Shown here: one piece after another, positions 42,665-52,263 of the stretch
Numbering within the stretch: position 1 is the first letter of the stretch
Layout of the letters: the number at the start of each line of letters is the position of its first letter
NCBI RefSeq assembly: GCF_004341625.1
Contig: NZ_SLZG01000018.1
Coordinates: 41,459 to 105,458, forward strand
Length of the DNA: 64,000 bases
Reading direction: 5' to 3'
Origin: Rhizobium sp. BK376
GTDB taxonomy: Bacteria > Pseudomonadota > Alphaproteobacteria > Rhizobiales > Rhizobiaceae
The notes under the pieces: generated by a model
Told to the model about the DNA's origin: nothing
Seen by the model: the letters and a program-made list of their open reading frames with translations, nothing else
The model's database searches: none
Made by a program: the position numbers and the translations under genes

Positions 42665-43858
42665 TTATTTGGTCAGCAAGGTCAGTTGTTTGGACGCCTG
42701 CTGGCCGATGGACTGGAAAGCCGAGAACAGATCGCTCGCATTCTGCGGCGTGAAATAATCAGCCGCCGTCGTGGCGCAATATTTCAGCAATGCCTGTCCG
42801 TTTGCCGGCGCCATGAAGGCGATCGTGTAGACCTTTATGCCTGCCTTGCGGGCGGCGTCGCAACTGATCTTGGTGTTCGTATCAGCATTTGCCTGGTTGT
42901 TGTCGCCGTCCGTCATGAAAACAATATACTTGGTCGGAACCTGGCCGTTCTTGCTCATGTGCGCCTGGTTTTCGCTGGCCGCTACCAGCGCGTTGTAGGC
43001 GTTGGCAAAGGCGCCGCTGGAATCTGTGGTGCCGCTTGCCGACAGCTTGTTGACGTATGCCAGAGCGGCACTCTCGCCCCAGGCAAGAGGCGAGGCGGCA
43101 TCGGCCTTGTTGTTATAGGAGTCGGCGCCCGTGCGGACGTACTGCAGATTGGGATCTGCCTTCTGCAGCTGCGCCGCGAGATTTCCGACGGCGATCTTCA
43201 GCGATTCGATCTTCGTGTAGTAGTTGGTCGATGTCGTCGTCTTCGTCTGAGTGCACTGCCCATTTTTGGTCTTTGTGCAGGTCGTCGTGGTTGTCGTCGG
43301 CTGTTCGGCATTCACCGTATCCGTCGGGTCTGCCATCGATCCGGAGCGGTCCAGCACCAGATACATCGAGAGCGCGCTCTGCGCGCTCGGAGACATCGCA
43401 GTCCCGCTGGTCGATGAGCTGGAAGCCGAAATATTCATCGTATTGAAGCCGAGCAGATGGGTCATCCCCGTCACAGGCATCGAATAGGATGCGTTGACGA
43501 CAACGGAATAGTTCGTCCCATTGGATGTCGTCGTCTGTGTAACCTGAGCGTTCGTGGTCAAACCTGCCGAGCTGCTCAGATAGTTTGCCATCTGCCCGCT
43601 TACGAAATTCGACGCCAGCGTTTGTCCGTCAGCCGAACTGGTGCCATTGACCATTGCTGTCGCCGCCGCAAGGGCCGCTGCGTCGGTCGCCTGCTGAAGC
43701 TCGCTCCGAGACATCATCATATTGGATACGTCGATGGCTACGCCGGCGCTTCCTGCGAGAACAGGAACGGCAACCGCCGTCATTATTGCGAAATTACCAC
43801 CGCGATCGCGTAGGAAGCGGCTCACATGCCGACTGAATTTGGTGCCCATCATGCTCAC
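42665..43858 (-). CDS. Tad/TadG-like membrane-anchored VWA-domain protein
   Basis: A 397-residue protein. The N-terminus (RDRGGNFAIMTAVAVPVLAGSAGVAIDVSNM) is the TadE/TadG-like anchor segment followed by SELQQATDAAALAAATAM, as in putative Flp-pilus assembly TadG proteins. From about residue 165 comes a von Willebrand A domain with the metal site motif VLDRSGSM and later IVFMTDGDNN. Between the VWA strands lies a low-complexity Thr-rich loop with two Cys (TTTTTTCTKTKNGQC). No other tad or pilus gene is near, so it is an orphan copy. ATG at 43858 or 43852. Confidence 0.8.
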   Translation of the reverse strand: MSMMGTKFSRHVSRFLRDRGGNFAIMTAVAVPVLAGSAGVAIDVSNMMMSRSELQQATDAAALAAATAMVNGTSSADGQTLASNFVSGQMANYLSSSAGLTTNAQVTQTTTSNGTNYSVVVNASYSMPVTGMTHLLGFNTMNISASSSSTSGTAMSPSAQSALSMYLVLDRSGSMADPTDTVNAEQPTTTTTTCTKTKNGQCTQTKTTTSTNYYTKIESLKIAVGNLAAQLQKADPNLQYVRTGADSYNNKADAASPLAWGESAALAYVNKLSASGTTDSSGAFANAYNALVAASENQAHMSKNGQVPTKYIVFMTDGDNNQANADTNTKISCDAARKAGIKVYTIAFMAPANGQALLKYCATTAADYFTPQNASDLFSAFQSIGQQASKQLTLLTK

Positions 43859-43970
43859 CCCGAAAAAGACCTAGAACCCGGGGGCACCATTGCCGGAAAG
43901 CCGTAAGTTCCCGGTTTCAAAAATCGCTCAACTTGTAGCGATCAGCCGATATTTTCCAGTTTTGGGATGA

Positions 43971-44849
43971 CTATTTCAGCGGAATGACATCCACGGCCTG
44001 TATCGTCTTGTGATTGCCGTAGCTCTTGAGGATGCCGATGACGGGGGCGACATCGGAATAGTCGCGGCCGTAGGCAACGACGATGTGGTCGGTGCCAGCG
44101 GGGATGTTGTTGGTGGGATCGAGCTCGATCCAGCCCGCCATCTCGCCACACCAGATGCGCACCCAGGCATGCATTGCGTCAGCACCTTCCAGCCGCGCCT
44201 TGCCCGGTGGGGGGATGGTCCGCAGGAAGCCGCTGACATAGCCGGCCGGAATGCCGAGACTTCTCAGCGCGATGATCATTACATGCACGAAATCCTGGCA
44301 GACGCCGCGCTTGATGCGGAAGGCCTCCTTCGGCGTGGTATCGACCGTGGTCGCCTTGGCGTCGTAGACGAAATCCTTGTGGACTTGCGAACAGATGGCG
44401 TGGGCGATCTGCATCACGGTGAGATTTGTCGAAGCCCATTGCCGGGCGTAGTCTGATATCTCGGGCGTTTCGGGCAGGCGCGGGCTGGTGCCGAGGAAAT
44501 GATGCGGCGAGGAGGCGTCGAGCGACCAGTAGTCGGCAATCTCTTCCGGAAGCTTCTTCAGTATCGGCGAAAAGTCCGCGGTGACCGGCTGGCTTTCTAC
44601 CTGCACGCGGGCCTGCATGCGGATGTCGAGCTTCTCATGCGCGCTGCGCAACAGGATCGAGGTCGTCGGGTGCTGGAAGAAATCGAAGAAACTGGCCCGC
44701 TCCTCCGGCTGCGGCGAGATCGTCAGCGATCCGGCGATCAGCCGCTGGCGTTCCGACAGAGACAGGGGCAGCAAGCGCAGGATGTGGCGCGCGCCCGAGG
44801 CCGGGACGTCGTAGAGGTAGCCCATGTGGAGCGAGAGATCGTAGAGCAT
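43971..44849 (-). CDS. Transglutaminase-like cysteine protease-fold protein (third gene of operon)
   Basis: A 292-residue protein with an N-terminal bacterial transglutaminase beta-domain (YDLSLHMGYLYDVPASGARHILRLLP) and a transglutaminase-like core. The catalytic triad is visible: Cys in KRGVCQDFVHVMI, His in DAMHAWVRIW, Asp in WIELDPTNN. Prokaryotic members of this fold are usually peptidases or amidases rather than true cross-linkers. It starts three bases after the stop of the ATP-grasp/alpha-E gene, so the two are tightly coupled, and a second transglutaminase-like gene opens the operon. Confidence 0.85.
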   Translation of the reverse strand: MLYDLSLHMGYLYDVPASGARHILRLLPLSLSERQRLIAGSLTISPQPEERASFFDFFQHPTTSILLRSAHEKLDIRMQARVQVESQPVTADFSPILKKLPEEIADYWSLDASSPHHFLGTSPRLPETPEISDYARQWASTNLTVMQIAHAICSQVHKDFVYDAKATTVDTTPKEAFRIKRGVCQDFVHVMIIALRSLGIPAGYVSGFLRTIPPPGKARLEGADAMHAWVRIWCGEMAGWIELDPTNNIPAGTDHIVVAYGRDYSDVAPVIGILKSYGNHKTIQAVDVIPLK

Positions 44850-44852
44850 GTT

Positions 44853-47270
44853 CTATCCGAGATAGGTCTGTGCCAGGAGATCGGAGAAGCGTTCCAGCTC
44901 TTGTTCCAGCCGGCGATAGACCTCTTCATTCATCGCTTCGGGTGTCATGACGGCGAGGCCCGAATGCAGGCGCATCGCCTCGCGGAAGAAGGGCGACATC
45001 TGGCCGTTGACGAAAGCCTTTGGCAGTTGCTCCACCTCCCGGTGGATCTCGTTCATCTGGAAGAGGATCGAGCGTGGGTTGAGCGGATCGAGGGCGAGAA
45101 GGTCTGTCACGGTCAGGCGCGCTGTATTGACGTTGTAGCGGCGACGGTGGGTCATGACGCTGTCGCCGATCTCCAGCAGCATGTCGAGCGCGCCATCGGG
45201 CGCTTCCGGTCCCGACATGCGGCCGAGCAGCCGCGTCATGTGCAGTCCACGCTCGATATAGCGGCCGATCGACAGGAAGCGCCAGCCGGTGAAGCGGTAC
45301 ATGTTTTCGTGGACGAGGCCGGCAAAGCCCGCAAGCTTGCGCAGGAGGATCGTCATCGCATGGCTGGCATCGTCGCCGGGGCTGACCGTTTCCCGGAAGC
45401 GGCGGGCCGTCTTGGCGAGATCGTTCAGCGCCAGCCAGCCGTCGGGGGAGAATCGATCGCGGATATTGCTTGCCGAATAGACGGCGCTGTCGATGTTGCG
45501 CAGCAGGCTTTCCGGGACTGCCTCCTCCGTGTCGATATCGACGGCTGCGAGATACTCTGAAACATCGGCAAGCAGCGGTTCGCTCGGATCCGCGGATTCG
45601 GCAAAGCGGCCATGCCACGCGCGAAGGATGCGCAACGCACCCTCGGCGCGTTCGATATAGCGGCCGAGCCAGAAGAGATTGTCGGCCGAGCGGCTGGGCA
45701 GGCTTCCCGGCATATTGCGGGTGAAGCTTTCTTCGGCGGGCAGCAGGGTGTGACGCTCAACCGGCTTGTCGCTGACGATCCAGACATCCGCTGCCGAACC
45801 GCCCGACTGCATGGCGATTGCGGCAACGTCGGCGCCGCTGCCGATGCGAGCAAAGCCGCCCGGCATGATCTGCCAGCCCTTTTCGGTGCGGGCGGCAAAA
45901 ACGCGCAGGCTCATCGGCCGCGGCACGAGCTTGCCGCCGACCCAGGCCGGCGTCGTCGACAAGGTGACGACCTCCTGGCCGACGAGCTTATGGCCATCCG
46001 TCTGCAGCCAGTCTGCAATCGATTCCTTGGCGGTGGAGCGTAGCGTCGAGCCAAGCACGGACTGGCCGTTGTCGTCGAAGAAAGGCAGGCGGGAATAGGC
46101 CGGGCCGATCACCATTTTTTCGATATTGCGCGCGACCTGGCTGCGCTCGCTTTCCTGCCCGCACCACCATGTCGCGATCGAGGGTAGCTTGAGTTCCTCT
46201 CCGAGGAGTTCCCGACAGATGGTCGGCATGAAGGCCAGCAGTGCCCTTGTCTCGAGAATGCCCGAGCCCAGCGCATTGACGATTGTCACCGACTGGGCAC
46301 GCAGTGCCTGCACCATGCCTGGGGTGCCGATATGCGAATGCTGATCCAGCTCCAGCGGATCGGCATAGGCGGCGTCCATGCGGCGCCAGAGAACGCTGAT
46401 GGGCTTCAAGCCTGCAACGGTTCGCACCATCACCTTGTCGTTGACGACGGTAAGGTCTTCGCCCTCCAGCAACATGAGGCCGAGATAGCGGGCGATATAG
46501 GCGTGTTCGTAATAGGTCTCGTTGGCCGGACCGGGGGAGAGGACGGCGATACGGCCGTCGCCGCCTTCCTTCATGTTCTGCAGCGTGTTGCGGAAGGCGC
46601 CGAAAAAGGACGCAAGACGGTGAACGCGGGTTTCGGCATAGATGTCTGAAAATGCGCGGGTGGTCGCGACTCGCGTCTCAAGCGCAAAGCCGGCTCCGGA
46701 GGGAGCCTGGGACCGGTCGGCGAGCACCCACCAGTTTCCATCAGGCCCGCGGCCGACCTCGAAAGCAAGGAAATGCAGATAATGCCCGCCTGCCGGCTTC
46801 ACGCCGACCAGCGGTCTCAGGAATTCGGGATTGGAGGCGATCAGCGCCGGCGGAATGAAACCTTCCTGGACCAGCCGACCCTCGCCGTAGATGTCGGCAA
46901 TGATCTGCTCCAGGAGATCGGCGCGCTGGACGAGACCTTCGGAAAGCGTCTGCCATTCGCGCTCGTCGATCAGGACGGGGATATGCGAGATCGGCCAGCT
47001 GCGCTCGCTGGCGCCCTTGGCGCCATAGGCGCGATAGAAGACGCCGGCATCGCGCAAATAGCGGTCGGCGCGGGCGAAGCGGTCATGCAGCTCTTTTTCC
47101 GGCATGCGCGAAAGGGCGGCAAGCAGGTTCTGCCAGACGGGGCGGACGGCGTTGTTGTTGTCCACCATTTCGTCTGCGACACCCGGCAGGGGGCAATAGG
47201 CAAAGGCCGGAGCGCCGCCGGCTTCAGCCTCCACATCGTCCCGCAAATCAGTCGCCGGTTTCTTGCTCAT
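44853..47270 (-). CDS. Circularly permuted ATP-grasp plus alpha-E domain protein
   Basis: An 805-residue fusion starting MSKKPATDLRDDVEAE. Residues about 80-470 match the circularly permuted ATP-grasp family (RSWPISHIPVLIDEREWQ, ILSPGPANETYYEHAYIARYLGL, LPSIATWWCGQ). From about residue 500 comes the all-helical alpha-E domain, with its hallmark SADNLFWLGRYIERAE and later RFTGWRFLSIGRYIERGLHM. ATP-grasp enzymes join a carboxylate to an amine through an acyl-phosphate, so a peptide or amide ligase is the best guess; alpha-E is thought to assist or bind the product. Known comparative work links these domains with transglutaminase-like proteins, exactly as found here on both sides. Substrate unknown. 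Confidence 0.85.
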   Translation of the reverse strand: MSKKPATDLRDDVEAEAGGAPAFAYCPLPGVADEMVDNNNAVRPVWQNLLAALSRMPEKELHDRFARADRYLRDAGVFYRAYGAKGASERSWPISHIPVLIDEREWQTLSEGLVQRADLLEQIIADIYGEGRLVQEGFIPPALIASNPEFLRPLVGVKPAGGHYLHFLAFEVGRGPDGNWWVLADRSQAPSGAGFALETRVATTRAFSDIYAETRVHRLASFFGAFRNTLQNMKEGGDGRIAVLSPGPANETYYEHAYIARYLGLMLLEGEDLTVVNDKVMVRTVAGLKPISVLWRRMDAAYADPLELDQHSHIGTPGMVQALRAQSVTIVNALGSGILETRALLAFMPTICRELLGEELKLPSIATWWCGQESERSQVARNIEKMVIGPAYSRLPFFDDNGQSVLGSTLRSTAKESIADWLQTDGHKLVGQEVVTLSTTPAWVGGKLVPRPMSLRVFAARTEKGWQIMPGGFARIGSGADVAAIAMQSGGSAADVWIVSDKPVERHTLLPAEESFTRNMPGSLPSRSADNLFWLGRYIERAEGALRILRAWHGRFAESADPSEPLLADVSEYLAAVDIDTEEAVPESLLRNIDSAVYSASNIRDRFSPDGWLALNDLAKTARRFRETVSPGDDASHAMTILLRKLAGFAGLVHENMYRFTGWRFLSIGRYIERGLHMTRLLGRMSGPEAPDGALDMLLEIGDSVMTHRRRYNVNTARLTVTDLLALDPLNPRSILFQMNEIHREVEQLPKAFVNGQMSPFFREAMRLHSGLAVMTPEAMNEEVYRRLEQELERFSDLLAQTYLG

Positions 47271-47283
47271 CTCTATCTCTGGT

Positions 47284-50200
47284 TCAAATTCCCGGCGGAC
47301 GTCGCAGATCAAGCGTCAGCGGGAATTCCGGCGATGCCTGCTCGGACCGCAGGATATAACCGCCGGCCGTGTGCCCCCAAGGCTCGAATCGCGCAAGGCG
47401 GCGCGCTTCCGCTTCATTACCATTGACGGGGAACGTCTCATAGTTCCGGCCGCCGGGATGGGCAACATGGTAGATGCAGCCGCCGATCGAACGATTGGAC
47501 CACGTATCATAAATGTCAAATGTCAGCGGGGTGTTAACCGGCAGCACCGGATGCAGGCCGGAGGCCGGGTGCCAGGCCTTGAAGCGGACGCCGGCAACCG
47601 AGACGCCGGAGGCTCCGGTCGGTGTCAGCGGGACGCGACGGCCGTTGCAGGTGACGGCGTAGCGCGAGGGATTGTTGGTTTCCAGGCGCAGCTGCAGCCG
47701 CTCGACGGAGCTGTCGACATAGCGAACCGTTCCGCCGACCGCCCCTTCCTCGCCCATGACGTGCCACGGCTCCAAGGCCTGGCGCAGTTCCAGCTTGTTG
47801 CCCTCGTATTCGACCTCGCCGCAGAAGGGGAAGCGGAATTCGAGCTGGGCCTCGAACCATTCTGAGCGCAGGTCGAAACCGTTCTGCTTCAGGTCGGCCA
47901 GCACGTCGAGGAAATCCTGCCAGATATAGTGCGGCAGCATGAAACGGTCGTGCAGGGTCGTGCCCCAGCGGACGAACTTGCCGTCGATGGGGTTGCGCCA
48001 GAGGCGGGCGATCAGCGCGCGCACCAGGAGTTGCTGGGCAAGGCTCATGCGGGCATTCGGGGGCATTTCGAAGCCGCGAAACTCGACGAGGCCGAGACGG
48101 CCGGTCGGGCCGTCGGGCGAAAACAGCTTGTCGATGCAGATCTCGGCGCGATGGGTGTTGCCGGTCACGTCGGTGAGGATGTTGCGGAACAGGCGATCGA
48201 CCAGCCAGGGCAGGGGCTGGATATGGCCCGGTGCCGGCACCTGGGCCATGGCGATTTCCAGCTCGTAAAGGCTGTCGTGGCGGGCCTCGTCGATGCGCGG
48301 CGCCTGGCTGGTCGGGCCGATGAAGAGGCCCGAGAAGAGGTAGGACAGCGAAGGATGGCGCTGCCAGTGCAGCACCAGGCTCTTCAACAGGTCCGGGCGG
48401 CGCAGGAAGGGGCTGTCATTGGGGTTCTGGCCGCCGACGACCACGTGGTTTCCACCGCCGGTGCCGGTGTGGCGGCCGTCTATCATGAACTTGTCGGCAC
48501 CGAGCCGTGTCTTGCGGGCTTCGTCGTAGATCACAGTCGTGATGTCGACGCACTCGCCCCACCTTGCCGCGGGGTGGATATTGACCTCGATGACGCCGGG
48601 GTCGGGCGCGACGCGGATGACGTTGATGCGTTCATCCTGCGGCGGCGGATAGCCCTCGATGTGGATCGGCAGCCCGATGGCGGCGGCGGCGTTCTCGGCA
48701 GCAGCCAGCAGTTCCAGATAGTCCTCGATCCGTTCGACCGGCGGCATGAAAACGCAAAGGCGGCCATCCCGCGGTTCGACGGAGAGTGCAGTGCGCACAG
48801 CGCCGCCGATTTCGCCGATCGTCTGTTCGACGCGGCCTTGCGCGCTGTCATCCGTCTGGAAGGACGCTTCCGGCATGGCGCGGCCGGTGGGCACGAAGAC
48901 ATCGGGCAATGGCTGGCGCGGGATCGAGGGGTCGGCGGTGTGGATATAGGGATATCGCGCCGGCGGCACGTAGGGCAGGGTGCCGAGCGGCAGGCGGAAA
49001 CCGACCGGGCTGTCGCCGGGCACAAGGAAGATGCGGCCGCGACGGGTGCGCCATTTTTCGCTGACCCAGCGCTGGCCGTTCGCACGCGCGTTCCATGCCT
49101 GTACAGGCAGGACATAGCCCGTTGGAACCGTCAGGCCGCGTTCGAAGACGCGGGCGATGCGGCTGCGCTCTTCCGGGTCCTTCAGTTTCGAGTTGGAGGG
49201 ATCGACGTTTTCCGGAAGGCTGCCTTCCTTGACGATCCATTCAGCCGGATCTTCGTAGGCCGGCTGCACCATGTCGGGGGCAATTGCAAGTTCGCTTGCG
49301 ACCGCGGTCAACAGCCTTTCCGCATCTTCGGATGTCGCACCCGTCTGTGCCCCTTCCAGCGCGATCAGATCAGGATTTTGCCAGACCGGCTTGCCGTCCC
49401 TGCGCCAATAGAGCGAGAAGGTCCAGCGTGGCAGGCTTTCGCCCGGATACCACTTGCCCTGGCCGTAGTGCAGGAAGCCGCCGGGAGCGAAGCGCTCGCG
49501 CAGACGGCGGATCAGGTTGTCAGCTTTGTCGCGCTTGGTCGGGCCGACGGCTCCGGTGTTCCATTCCTCAGACTCGAAGTCGTCGATCGACACGAAGGTC
49601 GGTTCGCCGCCCATGGTGAGGCGCACGTCCTCTTCTTTCAAAACGCGGTCGACTTCCTCGCCGAGCGCGTTCAGCGCTTCCCAGCTTTCGTCCGAGAAGG
49701 GCTTGGTGATGCGCGGATGCTCGGCGACGCGGGCAACCTTCATGTCGAAGTCGAATTCTGTATCAGCCTTGCCGATGTAGCCGCCGGAAATCGGTGCTGC
49801 ATTGCGAAAATGCGGCGTGGCGGCGAGCGGGATATGGCTTTCGCCGGTCAAGAGGCCCGAGGTGGGGTCAAGGCCGATCCAGCCTGCGCCGGGCAGGTAG
49901 ACCTCGCACCACGCATGCAGGTCGGTGAAGTCGTATTCAGTGCCGGAGGGGCCGTCGAGCGCCTTGAGATCGGGGGTGAGCTGGATGAGATAGCCGGAGA
50001 CGAAGCGGGCGGCGAGGCCGAGATGCCGCAGGATCTGCACCAGCAGCCAGCTTGTGTCGCGACAGGAGCCCTTGGCAATCTGCAAGGTCTCCTCAGGCGT
50101 TTGCACGCCGGCCTCCATGCGGATGACATAGCCGATCTCATGCTGCAGGCGGGCATTCAGGCCGACGACCATGTCCACGGTCTTCTGCTTCGAACGGTCG

Positions 50201-50601
50201 ATCGTTTCAAGGAAGGCGGCAAGCAGCGGGCCGGGCTCTTCCGGCGTGAGATAGATCGACAGGTCCTCGCGGATCGTTTCGGGGTAGTCGAAGGGCCACT
50301 TGGTCGCTTCCTCCTCGACGAAGAAGTCGAACGGATTGTAGACCGTCATGTCGGCGACGAGATCGACCTCGATCTTCAACTCTGTGACCGGCTCGGGAAA
50401 GACGTAGCGGGCGAGATAATTGCCGTAGGGGTCCTGCTGCAAATTGACGAAATGATTGGAGGGCGTGACCTTCAGCGAATGGCTGAGCACCCTCGTCTTG
50501 GAGTGTGATGCGGGCTTCAGACGAATGATCTGAGGCCCGAGAATGACCGGATTGTCGTATTTGTAATGCGTCAGGTGATAAATGCTTGCTTTGATCGACA
50601 T
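47284..50601 (-). CDS. Large transglutaminase-like protein with DUF2126 region (first gene of operon)
   Basis: A 1105-residue protein starting MSIKASIYHLTHYKYD with a weak AAGAG ribosome site. It has the N-terminal bacterial transglutaminase domain, then a transglutaminase core with Cys in AKGSCRDTSWLLV, His in DLHAWCEVYLP and Asp in IGLDPTSGLL, and a long C-terminal DUF2126 region (about residues 330-1105) carrying LTMGGEPTFVSIDD, HTGTGGGNHVVVGG and GLVEFRGFEMPP. The C-terminal part is rich in conserved Gly/Asn motifs of unknown role. It is followed after 13 bases by the ATP-grasp/alpha-E gene. Likely peptidase or amide-bond enzyme acting with it. Confidence 0.87.
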   Translation of the reverse strand: MSIKASIYHLTHYKYDNPVILGPQIIRLKPASHSKTRVLSHSLKVTPSNHFVNLQQDPYGNYLARYVFPEPVTELKIEVDLVADMTVYNPFDFFVEEEATKWPFDYPETIREDLSIYLTPEEPGPLLAAFLETIDRSKQKTVDMVVGLNARLQHEIGYVIRMEAGVQTPEETLQIAKGSCRDTSWLLVQILRHLGLAARFVSGYLIQLTPDLKALDGPSGTEYDFTDLHAWCEVYLPGAGWIGLDPTSGLLTGESHIPLAATPHFRNAAPISGGYIGKADTEFDFDMKVARVAEHPRITKPFSDESWEALNALGEEVDRVLKEEDVRLTMGGEPTFVSIDDFESEEWNTGAVGPTKRDKADNLIRRLRERFAPGGFLHYGQGKWYPGESLPRWTFSLYWRRDGKPVWQNPDLIALEGAQTGATSEDAERLLTAVASELAIAPDMVQPAYEDPAEWIVKEGSLPENVDPSNSKLKDPEERSRIARVFERGLTVPTGYVLPVQAWNARANGQRWVSEKWRTRRGRIFLVPGDSPVGFRLPLGTLPYVPPARYPYIHTADPSIPRQPLPDVFVPTGRAMPEASFQTDDSAQGRVEQTIGEIGGAVRTALSVEPRDGRLCVFMPPVERIEDYLELLAAAENAAAAIGLPIHIEGYPPPQDERINVIRVAPDPGVIEVNIHPAARWGECVDITTVIYDEARKTRLGADKFMIDGRHTGTGGGNHVVVGGQNPNDSPFLRRPDLLKSLVLHWQRHPSLSYLFSGLFIGPTSQAPRIDEARHDSLYELEIAMAQVPAPGHIQPLPWLVDRLFRNILTDVTGNTHRAEICIDKLFSPDGPTGRLGLVEFRGFEMPPNARMSLAQQLLVRALIARLWRNPIDGKFVRWGTTLHDRFMLPHYIWQDFLDVLADLKQNGFDLRSEWFEAQLEFRFPFCGEVEYEGNKLELRQALEPWHVMGEEGAVGGTVRYVDSSVERLQLRLETNNPSRYAVTCNGRRVPLTPTGASGVSVAGVRFKAWHPASGLHPVLPVNTPLTFDIYDTWSNRSIGGCIYHVAHPGGRNYETFPVNGNEAEARRLARFEPWGHTAGGYILRSEQASPEFPLTLDLRRPPGI

Positions 50602-50729
50602 TTTTCTCTTCGCCCGGCGCGCATCGTTGTGCGGCTGTTGCTGTTCCCGGATGGGATAGTGTGCAATGCAGCGAAAGAAAGCAAGGCGGTTGCCGATGCT
50701 TGGCACGGCGCGGGGAGGGGCAAAGCGAA

Positions 50730-50753
50730 GGCGGCGGACTTTCGGCCGCCGCC
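50730..50753 (-). terminator. Hairpin after the DUF475 gene
   Basis: GGCGGCGG and CCGCCGCC pair around a short loop, 15 bases after the DUF475 stop when read leftward, and run into TTCGCTTT. GC-rich intrinsic terminator candidate. Confidence 0.5.
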
Positions 50754-50767
50754 GAGATTCCGGTTTT

Positions 50768-51868
50768 TCACCCGGCTCTTACTTTTTCATTTCGTCCTGA
50801 ATGCTCATGGACGATGCCGTTTTTCCTGTTGAAGCGGATGGACGACCAGAGCGAGATGCCGATCAGGCCGGCGCCGCCAAGCCCGGTGATCACCTCGGGT
50901 ATGTGTACCAGCGTCTGCAGATACATGATGAACGAAAGGGCGATGATCGCGTAGAAGGCACCGTGCTCGAGATAGCGGTAGTGCATCAGTGTTCCCTTCT
51001 CCACCAGCATGATCGTCATCGAGCGCACGTACATGGCGCCGATACCGAGACCGATGGCGATGATGAAAAGGTTCTGCGTCAGCGCGAAGGCGCCAATGAC
51101 GCCGTCGAAGGAGAAGCTCGCATCCAGCACTTCAAGGTAGAGGAATGCGCCCAGTCCGCCCTTTGCCGCCTCGCTCATCGCGCGCTGCGAAGCATCGAGA
51201 AAACCCGCGAGCACCTCCAGCAGCAGAAAAGTGATGAGACCATAGATGGCGGAATAGATGAAGGTCGTGGCTTCACCAGCATCCTTCAACTGCGAGGAAA
51301 AGATCAGCACAAGAATCAGCACGAAGGCGATCTCGATGCCCTTGATGGTCGCAAAGCGCGACATCGCCTTTTCGAGGAACACGATCCAGTGGACATCTTT
51401 CTCGTGGTTGAAGAAATAGGTGAGGCCGACCATCATCAGGAAGGTGCCGCCGAAAGCCGCGATCGGCAGGTGCGCGCCGTGCATGATCTCGGCATATTTA
51501 TCCGGCTGCCTTGCCGCCAGGTTCAGCGCCTCTATGGGGTCGATATGGGCCGCCACGGCGACGATCGCCAGCGGGAAGACGATGCGCATGCCAAAGACAG
51601 CAATGACGATGCCCCAGGTCAGGAAACGCTTCTGCCAGACAGGCGTCATTTCCTTGAGCTTGTTGGCATTGACGATGGCGTTGTCGAAGGAGAGCGAAAT
51701 CTCCAGAACGGCCAGAACCGCACAGATGAAGAAGGCGGTGGCTACGCCGCCGAGCGTATTCGTCATGTTCCAGCCGAGCACGCCGCCGAGCACGAGGCCC
51801 GCAGCAGTGACGATAAAGGCCCATTTGAAATAGCCGAGCGCGCTGTGATGGGTGATCGGCTGCTTCAT
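50768..51868 (-). CDS. DUF475 (TerC-related) integral membrane protein
   Basis: A 366-residue protein with eight or nine membrane helices. Two acidic motifs inside helices are diagnostic for the TerC superfamily and its DUF475 branch: LSFDNAIVNANKLKEM near residue 60 and VLDASFSFDGVIGAFALTQNLFI near residue 230. TerC-like proteins are linked to metal (tellurite, manganese) stress, probably as ion exporters for secreted proteins. The C-terminus has a short charged tail (FNRKNGIVHEHS). It stands alone; the preceding region is a long gene-free stretch. Confidence 0.85.
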   Translation of the reverse strand: MKQPITHHSALGYFKWAFIVTAAGLVLGGVLGWNMTNTLGGVATAFFICAVLAVLEISLSFDNAIVNANKLKEMTPVWQKRFLTWGIVIAVFGMRIVFPLAIVAVAAHIDPIEALNLAARQPDKYAEIMHGAHLPIAAFGGTFLMMVGLTYFFNHEKDVHWIVFLEKAMSRFATIKGIEIAFVLILVLIFSSQLKDAGEATTFIYSAIYGLITFLLLEVLAGFLDASQRAMSEAAKGGLGAFLYLEVLDASFSFDGVIGAFALTQNLFIIAIGLGIGAMYVRSMTIMLVEKGTLMHYRYLEHGAFYAIIALSFIMYLQTLVHIPEVITGLGGAGLIGISLWSSIRFNRKNGIVHEHSGRNEKVRAG

Positions 51869-52183
51869 GACCGGCCTCCGGCTCTGAGGATCATATGCCG
51901 GTAGGCAAAAAGGCGCGCCATGCCGAAAACAGCATGCGGGCGAGGCATGGTTGGGTTTGTCATCGAAAGAAAATCCGCCGGCTCATCTGCAGGCGGTACC
52001 GACATCGCGAGAGCGCCGTTCAAACTCTCGCCAGAGGGGCCCGGCACCAATGTTTTTCGTCCTGCCAATGTCAGGGGCCGCAGGACATCCTAAAAGTAGT
52101 GATGTTGCCCGCGACGTCAAGGGTGTAGGGCGCAACCTTTGATTGATTTCACGCTTCCTTCCAACTGCTGTGCAAATTTTACG
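51869..52183. other. Gene-free stretch upstream of DUF475 and the stress cluster
   Basis: Together with the EcfG promoter region this makes a 395-base gap between divergent genes (51869-52263). I see no conserved RNA, repeat or convincing small gene in it; a frame at 51865-52068 on the minus strand has no support. Confidence 0.5.
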
Positions 52184-52208
52184 GGAACCAAACGCAACGA
52201 ACGACGTT
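52184..52208 (+). promoter_or_regulatory. EcfG (RpoE2-type) general stress promoter
   Basis: GGAAC (52184-52188), 16 bases, CGTT (52205-52208): an exact match to the alphaproteobacterial EcfG consensus, 55 bases before the start of the 80-residue protein. A start near 52215 is expected. A second exact match lies 1.7 kb downstream in front of another small-protein gene, which makes chance unlikely. Confidence 0.75.
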
Positions 52209-52263
52209 CGAAACACATGCAGGGCACCTCCGTGCTGTCATCCGAGACCCAGGAGATTTTATC

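Noticed and set aside
47929..50508. Open frame of 859 codons on the plus strand, antisense to the large transglutaminase gene
   Set aside because: It is a mirror of a real high-GC gene; composition is rich in Arg, Gly, Asp and His without any domain, and there is no ribosome site.
51865..52068. Open frame of 67 codons just upstream of the DUF475 gene
   Set aside because: It overlaps the DUF475 start, has no ribosome site and no hydrophobic or conserved pattern.
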